A DNA stretch of 64,000 nucleotides from Clostridium sp. CF012 (GCF_018861755.1 NZ_JAHLEF010000028.1:1-64000); one strand, 5' to 3'; shown: positions 31,896 to 41,597, counted from the first letter of the stretch. Numbers and translations: made by a program. Notes: generated by a model from the letters alone, not told the origin.

Positions 31896-32629
31896 TCTGC
31901 TTTTGAAAATTTACTACTTAATATAATAATATCTACGGTTCTATTCTGGGCTTTTCCTATTTCAGTAGTATTATTTGCCACGGGTCTATTTTCTCCATAA
32001 GCTACTGCAGATATCCTTTTAGGATAAATTCCTGCTTTTGAAATAAGAAGTTCTGTAACATTTGTTGCCCTAATAGCAGAAAGTTGCCAGTTTGAGCTAA
32101 ATTCATTATTGCTAATTGGTGTACTATCTGTGTGTCCTTCTATTCTCACATAGTTATCAACCTGATTTAGTATTTTTCCTATACTAATTAACTTTTTTAT
32201 TGATTCCGCCCTAACGTCTGCCTTACCAATATCAAAAAGCAATGTACTATTAAGACTAACTTGAAGGCCTCGTTCATCAATTTTAGTTGAAACGTTAGAA
32301 CTTAATCCATTTTCTTTTAAATACTTGTCCACATTTTTTTTAATATCTTCCATTTGATTTTCTTCTGATGATTTATTATCTTCGGTTGTTTTATCAATTA
32401 CATTAGTACTCGGATCTGTTACACTTATACCGGATTCATTTCCAATAATAGATTTACCACCACCTTCAAAAGCTACGTTAAGTGACTCTGATAGCTGTTT
32501 GTATTTAGTAGTGCTTACAGTGCTTGAGGCATACATAATAACAAAGAATATCATAAGCAAAGTTATTAAGTCCGAATAAGTTAAAAGCCATCGCTCATGA
32601 TTGGGTTCTTTTTCTTCCTTCCGTTTCAT
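31889..32629 (-). CDS. motB: Flagellar motor protein MotB
   Basis: A 246-residue stator protein. The N-terminal helix (about 15-35) holds the essential proton/cation Asp in L-L-T-Y-S-D-L-I-T-L-L-M; the plug and linker follow; the C-terminal OmpA/MotB peptidoglycan-binding domain has R-I-E-G-H-T-D-S-T-P and N-W-Q-L-S-A-I-R-A and N-R-T-V-D-I-I. It anchors the stator to the wall. It starts 2 nt after motA, with the ribosome binding site GGAGGAG inside the end of motA. Confidence 0.93.
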   Translation of the reverse strand: MKRKEEKEPNHERWLLTYSDLITLLMIFFVIMYASSTVSTTKYKQLSESLNVAFEGGGKSIIGNESGISVTDPSTNVIDKTTEDNKSSEENQMEDIKKNVDKYLKENGLSSNVSTKIDERGLQVSLNSTLLFDIGKADVRAESIKKLISIGKILNQVDNYVRIEGHTDSTPISNNEFSSNWQLSAIRATNVTELLISKAGIYPKRISAVAYGENRPVANNTTEIGKAQNRTVDIIILSSKFSKAEK

Positions 32630-32631
32630 TA

Positions 32632-33417
32632 TTATGCTCCTCCATTATTCATCTCATTAAATTTCTTTATTTGCTTCTTATCCAGGAATCCCTTTAACTT
32701 TTCTGCTAAAATATTAGGATTTGCACCTTCTTGCATAAGAAGAACAGCTTCTATTACAAGTTGTTTCTCTTTCATTTCTTCGTTATTTAAATCCTTTAAT
32801 CTTGCAGCCAGGGGAAGAAATAATAAGTTTGCAGATCCAACACCATATAGAGTAGCTATAAATGCAACGGCAATTTTCTCTCCGAGTACAGCTGGGTCAG
32901 CAAGGTTACTTAAAACTTGCACAAGACCCATAACTGTACCTATAACACCCATAGTAGGTGCAAATCCACCCGCTGAGTCAAATATGGCAGCATTTTCTTT
33001 ATGCCTGTCATAGGTTGATTCAAGTTCAAACTCTAAAATGGTTTTTACCATTAGAGGGTCTACACCATCCACCACAAGTTGCAGACCTTTTCTTATAAAG
33101 GGGTCCATTGCGTCAGTTATTTCGGCCTCAATGCTAAGTAAACCCTCTTTTCTAGTTTTAAAGGATAAGTTTTTGAAATATCTGACAATCTCTACTAAAT
33201 CCTTATCTTTTGCTGTAAATATAAGTTTAAGCATTGCTGGGATATTCTTTAATTTTTTGGGAGAAGATCCAAGCCCTACGGATCCAATTGTACCTCCAAA
33301 TACGATTATAGCAGCAGTTTCAGCTACAAGCATATGGGGAGTTCCGCCTTCTAAAATAAATGCAAATATCATTGAACCAAAACTTAATATTAAAAATATA
33401 ATTGGGTAAATATTCAT
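32632..33417 (-). CDS. motA: Flagellar motor protein MotA
   Basis: A 261-residue MotA/PomA protein with four membrane helices, two near the N-terminus (about 3-22, 32-52) and two further on (about 150-170, 182-205). It carries P-T-M-G-V-I-G-T-V-M-G-L-V and A-V-A-F-I-A-T-L-Y-G-V-G-S-A-N, as in the family. It forms the ion channel with MotB. AGGAGG precedes the ATG. No flagellin or other motility genes are in the window. Confidence 0.93.
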   Translation of the reverse strand: MNIYPIIFLILSFGSMIFAFILEGGTPHMLVAETAAIIVFGGTIGSVGLGSSPKKLKNIPAMLKLIFTAKDKDLVEIVRYFKNLSFKTRKEGLLSIEAEITDAMDPFIRKGLQLVVDGVDPLMVKTILEFELESTYDRHKENAAIFDSAGGFAPTMGVIGTVMGLVQVLSNLADPAVLGEKIAVAFIATLYGVGSANLLFLPLAARLKDLNNEEMKEKQLVIEAVLLMQEGANPNILAEKLKGFLDKKQIKKFNEMNNGGA

Positions 33418-33579
33418 AAATTCCTCCTATTCTTGAAGTTGCATAATTTACAATTTAATGTAACAACATGTAAAATATTATAATATTATTAACAAATAAA
33501 ATAATACCATAGAATAATCTTCGAAGAAACTTATTTTTTATTTAGTCTTTTTTTAAAAAATATTAAAATTTTATTATGA

Positions 33580-33948
33580 CTATTTTCTTGGAATAATCTC
33601 TATCCAGTAGCCATCAGGATCCATAATAAAATAGATACCCATAGGTTTATTTTCAAAACAGATGCATCTCATTTCTTTATGGTGTGCATAGGCGACCTCA
33701 AAATCATCTGTAACTACAGCTAGGTGAAATTCATTTTCGCCTAAATTGTAGCCTTCAGTTCTATCTTTAAGGCAAGTGAGTTCTAACTTATGATTAGTAG
33801 TTTCATCACCTAAAAATATAAGAGTAAAACTATCATCGGGCGCAATAAAACGCCTTGTTTCTACAAAGCCAAGTGCCTCTTTATAAAATTTCACGCTTTT
33901 TTCTAAATCCAATACATTTATATTATTATGGTCAAAAGAAAACTTCAT
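33580..33948 (-). CDS. VOC-family protein (glyoxalase I-like)
   Basis: A 122-residue single-domain VOC protein resembling lactoylglutathione lyase: F-D-H-N-N-I-N-V-L-D-L-E-K-S-V-K-F-Y-K-E-A-L-G-F at the N-terminus, E-F-H-L-A-V-V-T-D-D and Y-F-I-M-D-P-D-G-Y-W-I-E-I-I-P at the C-terminus, with metal ligands H7 or H8, E56-region, H and E in these strands. It could be glyoxalase I or another metal-dependent lyase or dioxygenase. AAGGCGG before the ATG. A single-gene unit. Confidence 0.85.
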   Translation of the reverse strand: MKFSFDHNNINVLDLEKSVKFYKEALGFVETRRFIAPDDSFTLIFLGDETTNHKLELTCLKDRTEGYNLGENEFHLAVVTDDFEVAYAHHKEMRCICFENKPMGIYFIMDPDGYWIEIIPRK

Positions 33949-34074
33949 TTAACATAACCGCCTTTTCAAATAATTTAATATATATCAAATACTATATCAT
34001 CATTATATATTTGTGATAAAATAAGGGCAATAGTTTTATTAATTAAAATATTTTAAACGTAAGGAGATATAATT

Positions 34075-34812
34075 ATGGAAAAAATAAAGGCGAAAATATA
34101 CTATATATATCATAGTGGTTTTGCGATTAAAACTGAAAATCATTTTTTAGTATTTGATTATTATAAGGAGCCTATGGAAAATGATGTTACTCATAAACCC
34201 TTAACCATATTGTCCCCTGAAAATATTAAACAAATGAAAAATGTCTTTGTATTTGCATCTCATAGTCACGAAGATCATTTTAACCCTAGTATTTTAGACT
34301 TTGAGAATTATAACAGTAGCATAAAATATATATTTAGTAGCGACATAGCAATAAATAAAAATAAACCCAGTTATAACTTTATAGAGGAAGATCAAGAAAT
34401 AACATTTGAAGACCTTTATGTAAAAGCTTATGGTTCAACGGATATTGGCATATCTTTTTTAGTAAAGGTGGATGGATTAACTATTTTTCATGCTGGAGAT
34501 CTTAACTTATGGCACTGGAAAGAGGATAGCTTAGAGGAACAATCTCTAGCAGAGTCCTCATTTAAAGCCCACATAGATAAGTTAAGGGAAGAAAAATCTA
34601 TTGACATAGCTTTTTTTCCTGTAGATCCAAGACTCCAGGAATCTTATTATGTAGGTGGCGAATATTTTGCAAAAGAAATTCAACCTAAATTACTTATACC
34701 TATGCATTTTGGAGAGGATATAGCTATTACTAGTGAATTTGCTGATAAAATGAGAAAACAGAACATAAACGCAGTCCAAATAAACCATTCTGGACAGAAA
34801 ATAATATATTAA
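34075..34812 (+). CDS. MBL-fold metallo-hydrolase
   Basis: A 245-residue beta-lactamase-fold hydrolase of the UlaG/YycJ-like group. The metal motif S-H-S-H-E-D-H-F (HxHxDH-type) is at about 62-69, with further ligands in H-A-G-D-L-N and P-M-H-F-G-E-D. No substrate can be told from the sequence. AAGGAG precedes the ATG, and a long hairpin with a T-run follows. Confidence 0.85.
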   Translation: MEKIKAKIYYIYHSGFAIKTENHFLVFDYYKEPMENDVTHKPLTILSPENIKQMKNVFVFASHSHEDHFNPSILDFENYNSSIKYIFSSDIAINKNKPSYNFIEEDQEITFEDLYVKAYGSTDIGISFLVKVDGLTIFHAGDLNLWHWKEDSLEEQSLAESSFKAHIDKLREEKSIDIAFFPVDPRLQESYYVGGEYFAKEIQPKLLIPMHFGEDIAITSEFADKMRKQNINAVQINHSGQKIIY

Positions 34813-34876
34813 AAATTATTTTTATTAAATCTGAATAAATATAGTGATTTATGTTAATCATTTAAGTAAACCAAAT

Positions 34877-34943
34877 AAAAAAGCACTTGATGTAATATTT
34901 TTTTTAGTCCCCCTAAATTAATATTGCATGAGGTGCTTTTTAT
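34877..34943 (+). terminator. Long imperfect terminator hairpin
   Basis: AAAAAAGCAC...AATATT on the left pairs with AATATT...GTGCTTTTTAT on the right over about 19 bp with two G-U pairs and one mismatch. The remaining gap to 35090 shows nothing else. Confidence 0.6.
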
Positions 34944-35090
34944 ATGGATTGGATAATATTAAATTTATGAGATATTAAAAAATATTAAGTAAGAGTAAGT
35001 TTTTTATTTACACAATTTAATAATTGTGATAACTTTATTAAGTGGAAATTAGAATGTAGTAAGTAAAAAACAGAAAGCAGGATATATGAA

Positions 35091-35954
35091 ATGAGAATAG
35101 AAACTAAAAATGAAAACATTTTAAATTATATATACATTATTATTGGTACTACAATCCTGGCAGCTGGGATAAATATGTTTTTAGCAAAAATAAAATTAGT
35201 AACAGGTGGGTTATCAGGGCTTGCCATTATTATTGAATATATTACAGAAAATCATTTTGGACGCGGAATACCACTATGGTTTACTAATATTGCTGTTAAC
35301 ATACCATTAATTGCTATTGCTATAAAACTAAAGGGAAGAGAATTTGTGGGCAAATCTATATTTGCTGCAACGTATCTATCTTTTGCATTGTTCTATACAA
35401 GCTTTATACCAGCACCAGAGGTGGACCTTTTGCTTTCAAGTATATTTGGTGGCATATTTGTTGGTACAGGCTTAGGCTTTGTATTAAGAGCATCAGCAAG
35501 CACCGGAGGAACAGATTTGGCTGCAAATATTATAAAGGTTTATTTGAAAAATGTGCCAATAGCTAGAATTATGTTGGTAATTGATTCAACTATAGTAATA
35601 ATAGGCGCTTTCGTATTTGGAGTTGAAAAAGCCATGTATGCACTAATATCCATATATATAGTTTCAAAGGTTGTGGATAGTATACTTGAAGGAATAAATT
35701 TTTCGAAAGCTGTATTTATTATTTCTGATAATTCTAAGGAAATAGCGGAAATATTAATGAAAGATTTAAAAAGAGGTGTTACAGGAATAAATGGTACAGG
35801 AATGTATACAAAGGGAGAAAAACAGGTGCTATTTGTAGTAGTTGGTAAAAATGAAATAGTGCATCTTCAAAAAATGGTTAAAGAAATAGATAAAAGTGCA
35901 TTTATTACTATTGCGGATGTGAGAGAAGTCTTGGGAGAAGGATTTACAGAGTAG
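35091..35954 (+). CDS. YitT-family membrane protein 1
   Basis: A 287-residue YitT protein: about five or six membrane helices in the N-terminal DUF161 part (T-G-G-L-S-G-L-A, A-S-T-G-G-T-D, signature) and a C-terminal cytosolic DUF2179 domain (S-D-N-S-K-E-I-A-E-I-L, G-T-G-M-Y-T-K-G-E-K, V-V-V-G-K-N-E). The function is not known; DUF2179 is thought to sense a ligand. A second family member is at 40290. AGCAGG is a weak ribosome binding site for this start. Confidence 0.88.
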   Translation: MRIETKNENILNYIYIIIGTTILAAGINMFLAKIKLVTGGLSGLAIIIEYITENHFGRGIPLWFTNIAVNIPLIAIAIKLKGREFVGKSIFAATYLSFALFYTSFIPAPEVDLLLSSIFGGIFVGTGLGFVLRASASTGGTDLAANIIKVYLKNVPIARIMLVIDSTIVIIGAFVFGVEKAMYALISIYIVSKVVDSILEGINFSKAVFIISDNSKEIAEILMKDLKRGVTGINGTGMYTKGEKQVLFVVVGKNEIVHLQKMVKEIDKSAFITIADVREVLGEGFTE

Positions 35955-36048
35955 AAGTGTAATATATTGTGCATAAATTAGGCAACATTTTCAAGTATAT
36001 TTGGAACTCTTCCTGTGCAAACTAGATTTAGAAAGGAAGTGATATACT

Positions 36049-36291
36049 ATGAGTGATAGATTAAATAGTAAGCCTGTTACCTTCGATCACCCAGAAAAAC
36101 TTACTGAGGGAGTATCTTTAGAAAAAGACGATATTATTGCAAAAACCTTCATTAATGAAGAAGATGGATGTGTAAAATGTAACATCACTGTTGAAAATAA
36201 GACAACTGGAGAAATAACTAAGAGAGATGAAGTTATTGGTACGATAGTTGACGATGAATATGAAGATAAGGATGAGGACGAAGAATTTTAA
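36049..36291 (+). CDS. Small acidic hypothetical protein (80 aa)
   Basis: An 80-residue acidic protein (M-S-D-R-L-N-S-K-P-V-T-F-D-H-P-E-K-L-T-E). It has two Cys in a C-V-K-C pair around residue 43, a beta-rich middle, and a C-terminal D-E-Y-E-D-K-D-E-D-E-E-F tail. The C-x-x-C could bind a metal. AAGGAAG precedes the ATG and a terminator follows, so it is probably expressed. I do not recognise the family. Confidence 0.6.
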   Translation: MSDRLNSKPVTFDHPEKLTEGVSLEKDDIIAKTFINEEDGCVKCNITVENKTTGEITKRDEVIGTIVDDEYEDKDEDEEF

Positions 36292-36338
36292 AAGATATAT
36301 TTCTTAGCAATGAAGTGCAATTGGGTTATAATGTATAT

Positions 36339-36380
36339 TTAAGAACAACTGTTAGATTATTAATAGTTGTTCTTAAATTT
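36339..36380 (+). terminator. Terminator after the small acidic protein gene
   Basis: AAGAACAACT pairs perfectly with AGTTGTTCTT, followed by AAATTTT. Confidence 0.65.
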
Positions 36381-36439
36381 TGAAATAAATAAAAACTCTA
36401 TTTATTATATGTTTATTTTTTAATAATTAGGAAAATAAT

Positions 36440-36469
36440 TTGAGAACTTCTGTACAAATGTACTATAAT
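36440..36469 (+). promoter_or_regulatory. SigA-type promoter of the dehydratase activase gene
   Basis: TTGAGA, 18 nt, TATAAT, about 43 nt before the ATG at 36513. Confidence 0.6.
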
Positions 36470-36512
36470 TATAGATATAGTTTAAATACATACAATATAA
36501 GGAGAGACAATT

Positions 36513-37268
36513 ATGTTTTACATAGGAATAGATATAGGTTCAACAGCAGCTAAAGTAGCAATATTTAATGGAGACAAGCTAGAAAAATACTTTGTAATGC
36601 CCACAGGATGGAGTAGTATTGAAACTGCAAATACTATAAAAGAAAAACTGAATTTATTAGGAATAAATAAGGAAAATTCAAAGGTTGTAGCAACGGGTTA
36701 TGGAAGAGTATCTGTGCCTTATGCAGACAAAACTATAACAGAGATAACTTGTCATGGTAAGGGAGCTGCATATTTATTGTCTACTGACTGCACAGTAATC
36801 GATATAGGTGGACAAGATACAAAGGTTATTACTGTAGAGGATGGTATGATAACAAACTTTATTATGAATGATAAATGCTCAGCAGGAACAGGCAGGTTTT
36901 TAGAGATTATGGCTAATGCTTTAGGAATGGACATAGATTCACTTTGCGATTTAGCAAGGCAAGGCAGTGGAATTACCATAAGCTCAATGTGCACTGTTTT
37001 TGCTGAATCAGAAGTTATTAGTCTTATAGGTAGAGGAGAGAAAAAAGAGGATATAGCCTATGCTATTGTAGACTCAATAGTTAGTAAAGTTAGCTCCTTA
37101 TGTGGGAAACATTCTGAAGGATTTAATTATTTTCTTACAGGAGGTTTATCAGGGAATGCATATATTTTAAGTAGTCTATCAAAAAAATTAGGAAAAGAAG
37201 TTAGTACAAATGAATTAGGACGATATGCAGGTGCTATAGGGGCAGGGTTAATGGCCAGCAAGTTATAG
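36513..37268 (+). CDS. 2-hydroxyacyl-CoA dehydratase activase-like ATPase (orphan)
   Basis: A 251-residue BadF/BadG/HgdC-family ATPase. The actin-like nucleotide fold is visible: G-I-D-I-G-S-T-A-A-K-V-A (phosphate 1), D-I-G-G-Q-D-T-K-V-I (phosphate 2) and G-G-L-S-G-N near the end. The [4Fe-4S] ligands that bridge the homodimer fit C-S-A-G-T-G-R-F-L-E (residue about 127) and S-M-C-T-V-F-A-E-S-E (about 165). The family uses ATP to inject an electron into a partner dehydratase or a double-cubane protein. No hgdAB-type partner is next to it, so the partner must be elsewhere. Confidence 0.88.
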   Translation: MFYIGIDIGSTAAKVAIFNGDKLEKYFVMPTGWSSIETANTIKEKLNLLGINKENSKVVATGYGRVSVPYADKTITEITCHGKGAAYLLSTDCTVIDIGGQDTKVITVEDGMITNFIMNDKCSAGTGRFLEIMANALGMDIDSLCDLARQGSGITISSMCTVFAESEVISLIGRGEKKEDIAYAIVDSIVSKVSSLCGKHSEGFNYFLTGGLSGNAYILSSLSKKLGKEVSTNELGRYAGAIGAGLMASKL

Positions 37269-37297
37269 TAGCTTATAAACACAATATTTCAAAGGGG

Positions 37298-37337
37298 ACA
37301 CATAGTTAATGATATATCATGAACTATGTGTTTTTAT
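37298..37337 (+). terminator. Terminator after the activase gene
   Basis: ACACATAGTT pairs perfectly with AACTATGTGT, followed by TTTTAT. Confidence 0.7.
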
Positions 37338-37404
37338 GTGACCTTTTTCATACATAAATGATTAGAACTTTTTTAAACTTGATACGTTGGCTTTAATATA
37401 ACTA

Positions 37405-37986
37405 TTAATTTTCTTTATACACCATGTCTACAGCTAAACCGGCAGCTAGTAGCAATATAATTTTATCTTGGGTATACTCACCTTCATCTAAAGAAATCAT
37501 ATAATTATCTGCAGATGTGAATAATTCTTTTCCTATTCCAGACCATTTTTTTGTAATAGTGCCCACAGATTTTCCATTTTCGAAAAAATTAAAGTTCCAA
37601 CCTTTCCAATCTCCTTTTAGTTCAGCTATTTCATTCCCATTTGAATCAAAAACCCAAAAACCTCCACCTAAAGTTAATATTTTTCCTTTGAAATACCCCT
37701 TATAAGCTCCAGCTCCATCATATATACTGACTTTTGAACGTAGAAACGATAATGGCTTTTTTATTGTAAATGCAATTGAATTGGTTTCTGTATCGTAAAC
37801 ATTTATTTTATTAGGTAGCATCCCCTTACCTATAATTAACCTTAAAAAATAAACCAATGCACCAGGGTCCTCTTTAGCAAAACCAATTTCCGTATTAAGC
37901 GTTGGATCAAAAATATCATATCTCCCTGAAAATTTCATAAATTGTACTTGTTCTTTAATAAAAAAACTTTTTTTATCTAGTAACAT
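37405..37986 (-). CDS. LURP-one-related/scramblase-like protein
   Basis: A 193-residue protein with the tubby/LURP-one-like pattern: M-L-L-D-K-K-S-F-F-I-K-E-Q, D-I-F-D, V-Y-D-T-E-T-N-S-I-A-F-T-I-K-K, W-V-F-D-S-N-G-N-E-I-A-E-L-K-G, K-K-W-S-G-I-G-K-E-L-F-T-S-A-D, and a hydrophobic last strand/helix. Function in bacteria is unknown; a membrane-lipid role is suggested for the superfamily. The start is set at 37986 because GGAAGGG lies 6 nt before it and overlaps the ATG that would give a longer form at 38004. Confidence 0.8.
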   Translation of the reverse strand: MLLDKKSFFIKEQVQFMKFSGRYDIFDPTLNTEIGFAKEDPGALVYFLRLIIGKGMLPNKINVYDTETNSIAFTIKKPLSFLRSKVSIYDGAGAYKGYFKGKILTLGGGFWVFDSNGNEIAELKGDWKGWNFNFFENGKSVGTITKKWSGIGKELFTSADNYMISLDEGEYTQDKIILLLAAGLAVDMVYKEN

Positions 37987-38175
37987 AACATCAATCCCTT
38001 CCAAAATAGTTTAAGTTTAATATTTAATTTATAAGTGCTTATTATTTTATATTCAAATCAATTAGACATATCAGATTGGTTTGAATATAAAGCGGGCAAT
38101 AGAGAGTTATTATAACATATTTATGGGAAAAATGTTAAATGTTCATGAAATTAATGGATATTGAAATACTTTTAA

Positions 38176-38319
38176 ACAGATAACAAAAATGGAAAGGTTA
38201 TTGTATCACCTCAAGCAGGACAAAATGTTTTTAGTAATGTAGATTTAGGAGAATATTTTAGAAGCTCTGGTGCATATGGAACTATTGCTTTTGCACTTGT
38301 TATGAATATAAAAGGTTAA
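38176..38319 (+). pseudogene. Gene remnant, 47 codons
   Basis: An open stretch from an in-frame stop (38173-38175) to TAA (38317-38319) reads T-D-N-K-N-G-K-V-I-V-S-P-Q-A-G-Q-N-V-F-S and N-V-D-L-G-E-Y-F-R-S-S-G-A-Y-G-T-I-A-F-A. It looks like the C-terminal beta-strands of a lost protein. It has no start codon or ribosome binding site in frame. The parent is not identified. Confidence 0.4.
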
Positions 38320-38342
38320 AAACAGAATATATGAAAAAGAAT

Positions 38343-38371
38343 TTGACATCTATCATTAAAAATATTATAAT
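38343..38371 (+). promoter_or_regulatory. SigA-type promoter of the T-box/asnS unit
   Basis: TTGACA, 17 nt, TATAAT, a near-consensus housekeeping promoter about 50 nt before the T-box leader. Confidence 0.8.
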
Positions 38372-38427
38372 TATTAATAGAATATAAAAATAATTAGTAC
38401 TTATACTAATTATTATAATTTTTAAAT

Positions 38428-38706
38428 ATAAAGACTGTGAAGAGAAAAGTAAATATAAAAGGTAGTCATAGCGAGTTGGTGGTGGTGAAAGACCAATACG
38501 AAGTTTATATTGAAGAACATCTCAGAGTTTCTAACCGAAATCATTAAGAGAGTAGGCTTAGACGGGTACAATCCGTTAATTGTTGTGCAGTATCGAATTT
38601 ATAATTCTGTACTGATTAGAGTGGTCATATTTTATGACAAACTGGGTGGTACCGCGAAATTATAGCCTTTCGTCCCTTTATTATTAAGGGAGGAAAGGCT
38701 TTTTTA
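38428..38706 (+). promoter_or_regulatory. T-box riboswitch (Asn) upstream of asnS
   Basis: A classic T-box leader. The antiterminator sequence TGGGTGGTACCGCG is at 38643-38656. The terminator (38664-38706) is AGCCTTT-cg-TCCCTT against AAGGGA-gg-AAAGGCT plus a T-run. In the stem I region the specifier position reads AAC (38533-38535), an Asn codon, matching the AsnRS gene that follows. Uncharged tRNA-Asn would favour the antiterminator and allow transcription of asnS. Confidence 0.93.
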
Positions 38707-38745
38707 TTATTTTTAAAAGTACAAAATTATAAGGAGGGCAATTTT

Positions 38746-40137
38746 ATGGAAAAATTGTTAGTAAAACAAATTTACAAAGAAAAAGAAAAATATAGTGATT
38801 GCGATGTATCTATCTCAGGATGGATAAGAACTTTAAGAGCTTCTAAAGCATTTGGATTTATAGAAATTAATGATGGAAGTTTCTTTAAAAACATTCAAGT
38901 AGTTTTTGAAGAAGGGTTAGAGAACTTTGCTGAAATAGCTAAATTACCTATAAGCTCTTCTTTGACTATAGAAGGAACATTAGTTGTTACACCAGATGCG
39001 AAGCAACCCTTTGAGCTTAAAGCTACTAAAATAGTTTTAGAAGGAATGTCAGACACTGACTATCCATTGCAAAAGAAAAGACACTCTTTTGAGTATTTAA
39101 GAACTATTGCACACCTTAGACCAAGAAGTAACGCTTTCTCAGCAGTGTTTAGAGTAAGGTCACTAACTGCTTTTGCTATACATGAGTTTTTTCAAAAAAG
39201 AAACTTTGTATATACACATACACCAATAATCACTGGTAGTGATTGCGAGGGTGCAGGTGAAATGTTCAGAATATCTACCCTTGATTTTAACGATATGCCT
39301 ATGAGTGAAAACAAAAAAGCTGATTTCACGCAAGACTTTTTTGGTAAAGAAACTAGCTTAACTGTAAGTGGACAGCTGGCAGCAGAGGCTTTTGCACTAG
39401 CGTTTAGAAGCGTTTATACTTTTGGACCAACATTTAGAGCAGAAAATTCTAATACAACAAAACATGCAGCTGAGTTCTGGATGATAGAGCCTGAAATAGC
39501 TTTTGCAGATTTAAATGATGATATGAAGCTTGCAGAAGATATGATGAAATATATTATAAAATATGTTATGGAAAATGCTCCTGAAGAAATGGAGTTTTTC
39601 AACAGCTTTGTAGATAAAGGCCTAATTGAAAGATTAAATAGTGTTGTAAATGCGGAATTTGGTCGTGTGACATACACTGAGGCTGTTGATATTCTACAAA
39701 AATCAGGAAAGGAGTTCCAGTATCCAGTAACTTGGGGCTGCGATCTTCAAACTGAGCATGAAAGATATTTAACAGAAGAAGTGTATAATAAACCATTATT
39801 TGTAACTGACTATCCAAAAGAGATAAAATCATTCTATATGAGAATAAATGACGACAATAAAACAGTTGCAGCCATGGACTTACTTGTACCAGGAATAGGA
39901 GAAATTATCGGTGGAAGCCAAAGAGAAGAAAGACAAGATGTATTAGAAGCTAGAATGGAAGAATGCGGTCTTAATAGTGAAGATTACTGGTGGTACTTAG
40001 AGCTAAGAAAATACGGCGGAACTAAGCATGCTGGATTTGGACTGGGATTTGAAAGGGCTATTATGTATATTACAGGAATGAGTAACATAAGAGACGTTAT
40101 TCCATTCCCAAGAACAACTGGTAGTGCTGAATTTTAA
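38746..40137 (+). CDS. asnS: Asparaginyl-tRNA synthetase
   Basis: A 463-residue class IIb synthetase: N-terminal OB-fold anticodon-binding domain (about 15-110; [11 protein letters not shown]), class II motif 2 (F-R-A-E-N-S) around residue 230, and motif 3 [14 protein letters not shown] near the end, ending [14 protein letters not shown]. The A-E-F-W-M-I-E-P-E segment is typical of AsnRS. It charges tRNA-Asn and is controlled by the T-box just upstream, whose AAC specifier agrees. AAGGAGG precedes the ATG. Confidence 0.95.
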   Translation: MEKLLVKQIYKEKEKYSDCDVSISGWIRTLRASKAFGFIEINDGSFFKNIQVVFEEGLENFAEIAKLPISSSLTIEGTLVVTPDAKQPFELKATKIVLEGMSDTDYPLQKKRHSFEYLRTIAHLRPRSNAFSAVFRVRSLTAFAIHEFFQKRNFVYTHTPIITGSDCEGAGEMFRISTLDFNDMPMSENKKADFTQDFFGKETSLTVSGQLAAEAFALAFRSVYTFGPTFRAENSNTTKHAAEFWMIEPEIAFADLNDDMKLAEDMMKYIIKYVMENAPEEMEFFNSFVDKGLIERLNSVVNAEFGRVTYTEAVDILQKSGKEFQYPVTWGCDLQTEHERYLTEEVYNKPLFVTDYPKEIKSFYMRINDDNKTVAAMDLLVPGIGEIIGGSQREERQDVLEARMEECGLNSEDYWWYLELRKYGGTKHAGFGLGFERAIMYITGMSNIRDVIPFPRTTGSAEF

Positions 40138-40166
40138 CGTTGTAAAGTGATTTGTATGGAAATGTT

Positions 40167-40202
40167 AATCTCTTGGCTGGTAAGCTGAGAGATTTTTTTT
40201 TC
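40167..40202 (+). terminator. Terminator after asnS
   Basis: AATCTCT pairs with AGAGATT, with an inner GGCTGG/AAGCTG bulged helix and a T8 run. Confidence 0.65.
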
Positions 40203-40221
40203 CTTTAAGATTATTAAAGGT

Positions 40222-40249
40222 TTGACACATGTTTGAAATAGTATATAAT
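40222..40249 (+). promoter_or_regulatory. SigA-type promoter of second YitT gene
   Basis: TTGACA, 16 nt, TATAAT, 40 nt before the ATG at 40290. Confidence 0.7.
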
Positions 40250-40289
40250 TTTGTATAATATGAGAAAATATAAATGAGGAGGGATTAGC

Positions 40290-41141
40290 ATGAAAAAAAT
40301 AATTAAAGAATATATCTTAATAAATATTGGGTTAGCACTAGTAGCTGCAGGATTTTATTTCTTTTTAGTTCCAAATAACTTAGCTGTAGGAGGAGTTAGT
40401 GGCCTTGCTATGATTATAAATTTGTATGTGCCAGCTCTTTCCATTGGAGCCATAATGCTTGTATTAAATGTAATCCTATTCATTATAGGATTTATATTCA
40501 TTGGATCTAGTTTTGGAGTTAAGACAATTTACTCTAGCTTAGGATTATCTGGTATGATATGGGCATTAGAGAAGATTTACCCTATGAGCGGTAGTATAAC
40601 AAACGATTTATTCCTGGAACTAATCTTTGGAATATTAATTGGAGCAGTAGGCATGGGTATGGTGTTTAACCAAAATGCTTCCACAGGAGGAACTGATATC
40701 ATAGCCAAAATACTTTATAAGTATTTTCACTTAGACATAGGTAAAGCTTTACTTTTAGCTGATTTTTTCGTAACTATTTTTGCAGGTGTTGCATTTGGAC
40801 CTAAAATTGGAATGTATGCATTGCTTGGAGTTATTATCAATGGCTTTACTATTGATGCAGTTATTGCCGGAATGAATATTTGTAAAAAGATTGAGGTTGT
40901 TAGCTCAAGAGGTGAAGAGATAAAAAAATTTATTATTGAAGAGTTAGGTAGAGGAGCAACTTTATATGCTGCTAAAGGAGCTTATACTAATGAGGAAAAA
41001 GAAATTATAACTACTGTTTTAGGTAAAAAAGAATTTATAAAATTAAAAAATTATATAAAAGAAATTGACAAAAATGCATTTATAATCACATATAACGTAC
41101 ATGAAATTCTCGGAGAGGGATTTAAGGACATAAATGAATAA
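40290..41141 (+). CDS. YitT-family membrane protein 2
   Basis: A 283-residue paralog of the protein at 35091: membrane DUF161 part (V-G-G-V-S-G-L-A-M-I, N-A-S-T-G-G-T-D-I-I-A-K) and C-terminal DUF2179 domain (I-I-E-E-L-G-R-G-A-T-L-Y-A-A-K-G-A-Y). The two are only moderately alike and have separate promoters, so they are old paralogs rather than a recent duplication. The role is unknown. GAGGAGGG precedes the ATG; a perfect terminator follows. Confidence 0.88.
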   Translation: MKKIIKEYILINIGLALVAAGFYFFLVPNNLAVGGVSGLAMIINLYVPALSIGAIMLVLNVILFIIGFIFIGSSFGVKTIYSSLGLSGMIWALEKIYPMSGSITNDLFLELIFGILIGAVGMGMVFNQNASTGGTDIIAKILYKYFHLDIGKALLLADFFVTIFAGVAFGPKIGMYALLGVIINGFTIDAVIAGMNICKKIEVVSSRGEEIKKFIIEELGRGATLYAAKGAYTNEEKEIITTVLGKKEFIKLKNYIKEIDKNAFIITYNVHEILGEGFKDINE

Positions 41142-41187
41142 AAAAATATAAGCTACTGACAAAGTCAGTAGCTTATATTTTTTTTAT
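41141..41187. terminator. Strong terminator after second YitT gene
   Basis: AAAAATATAAGCTACTGAC pairs perfectly with GTCAGTAGCTTATATTTTT around AAA. It also faces the leftward ferredoxin gene. Confidence 0.85.
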
Positions 41188-41222
41188 GTGAAATATGTTT
41201 TAATTAAGAACTTAGTTCTTAA

Positions 41223-41408
<186 letters not shown>

Positions 41409-41597
41409 TTATTTACTAATTTACCTTTACATAGTATCATAACTAAACTAATAAATAAAGGTTTTTTTAGAAATTACAAAGGAGAAAATGTGGGTTGCAT
41501 AAGTAAAACCATAGACTACTAATCTATGGAGAATTTGAGGTATCTAATTTATATGCATTAAAAAGTGGGGTATTAAGTTAACTGAATTAAATATAAT

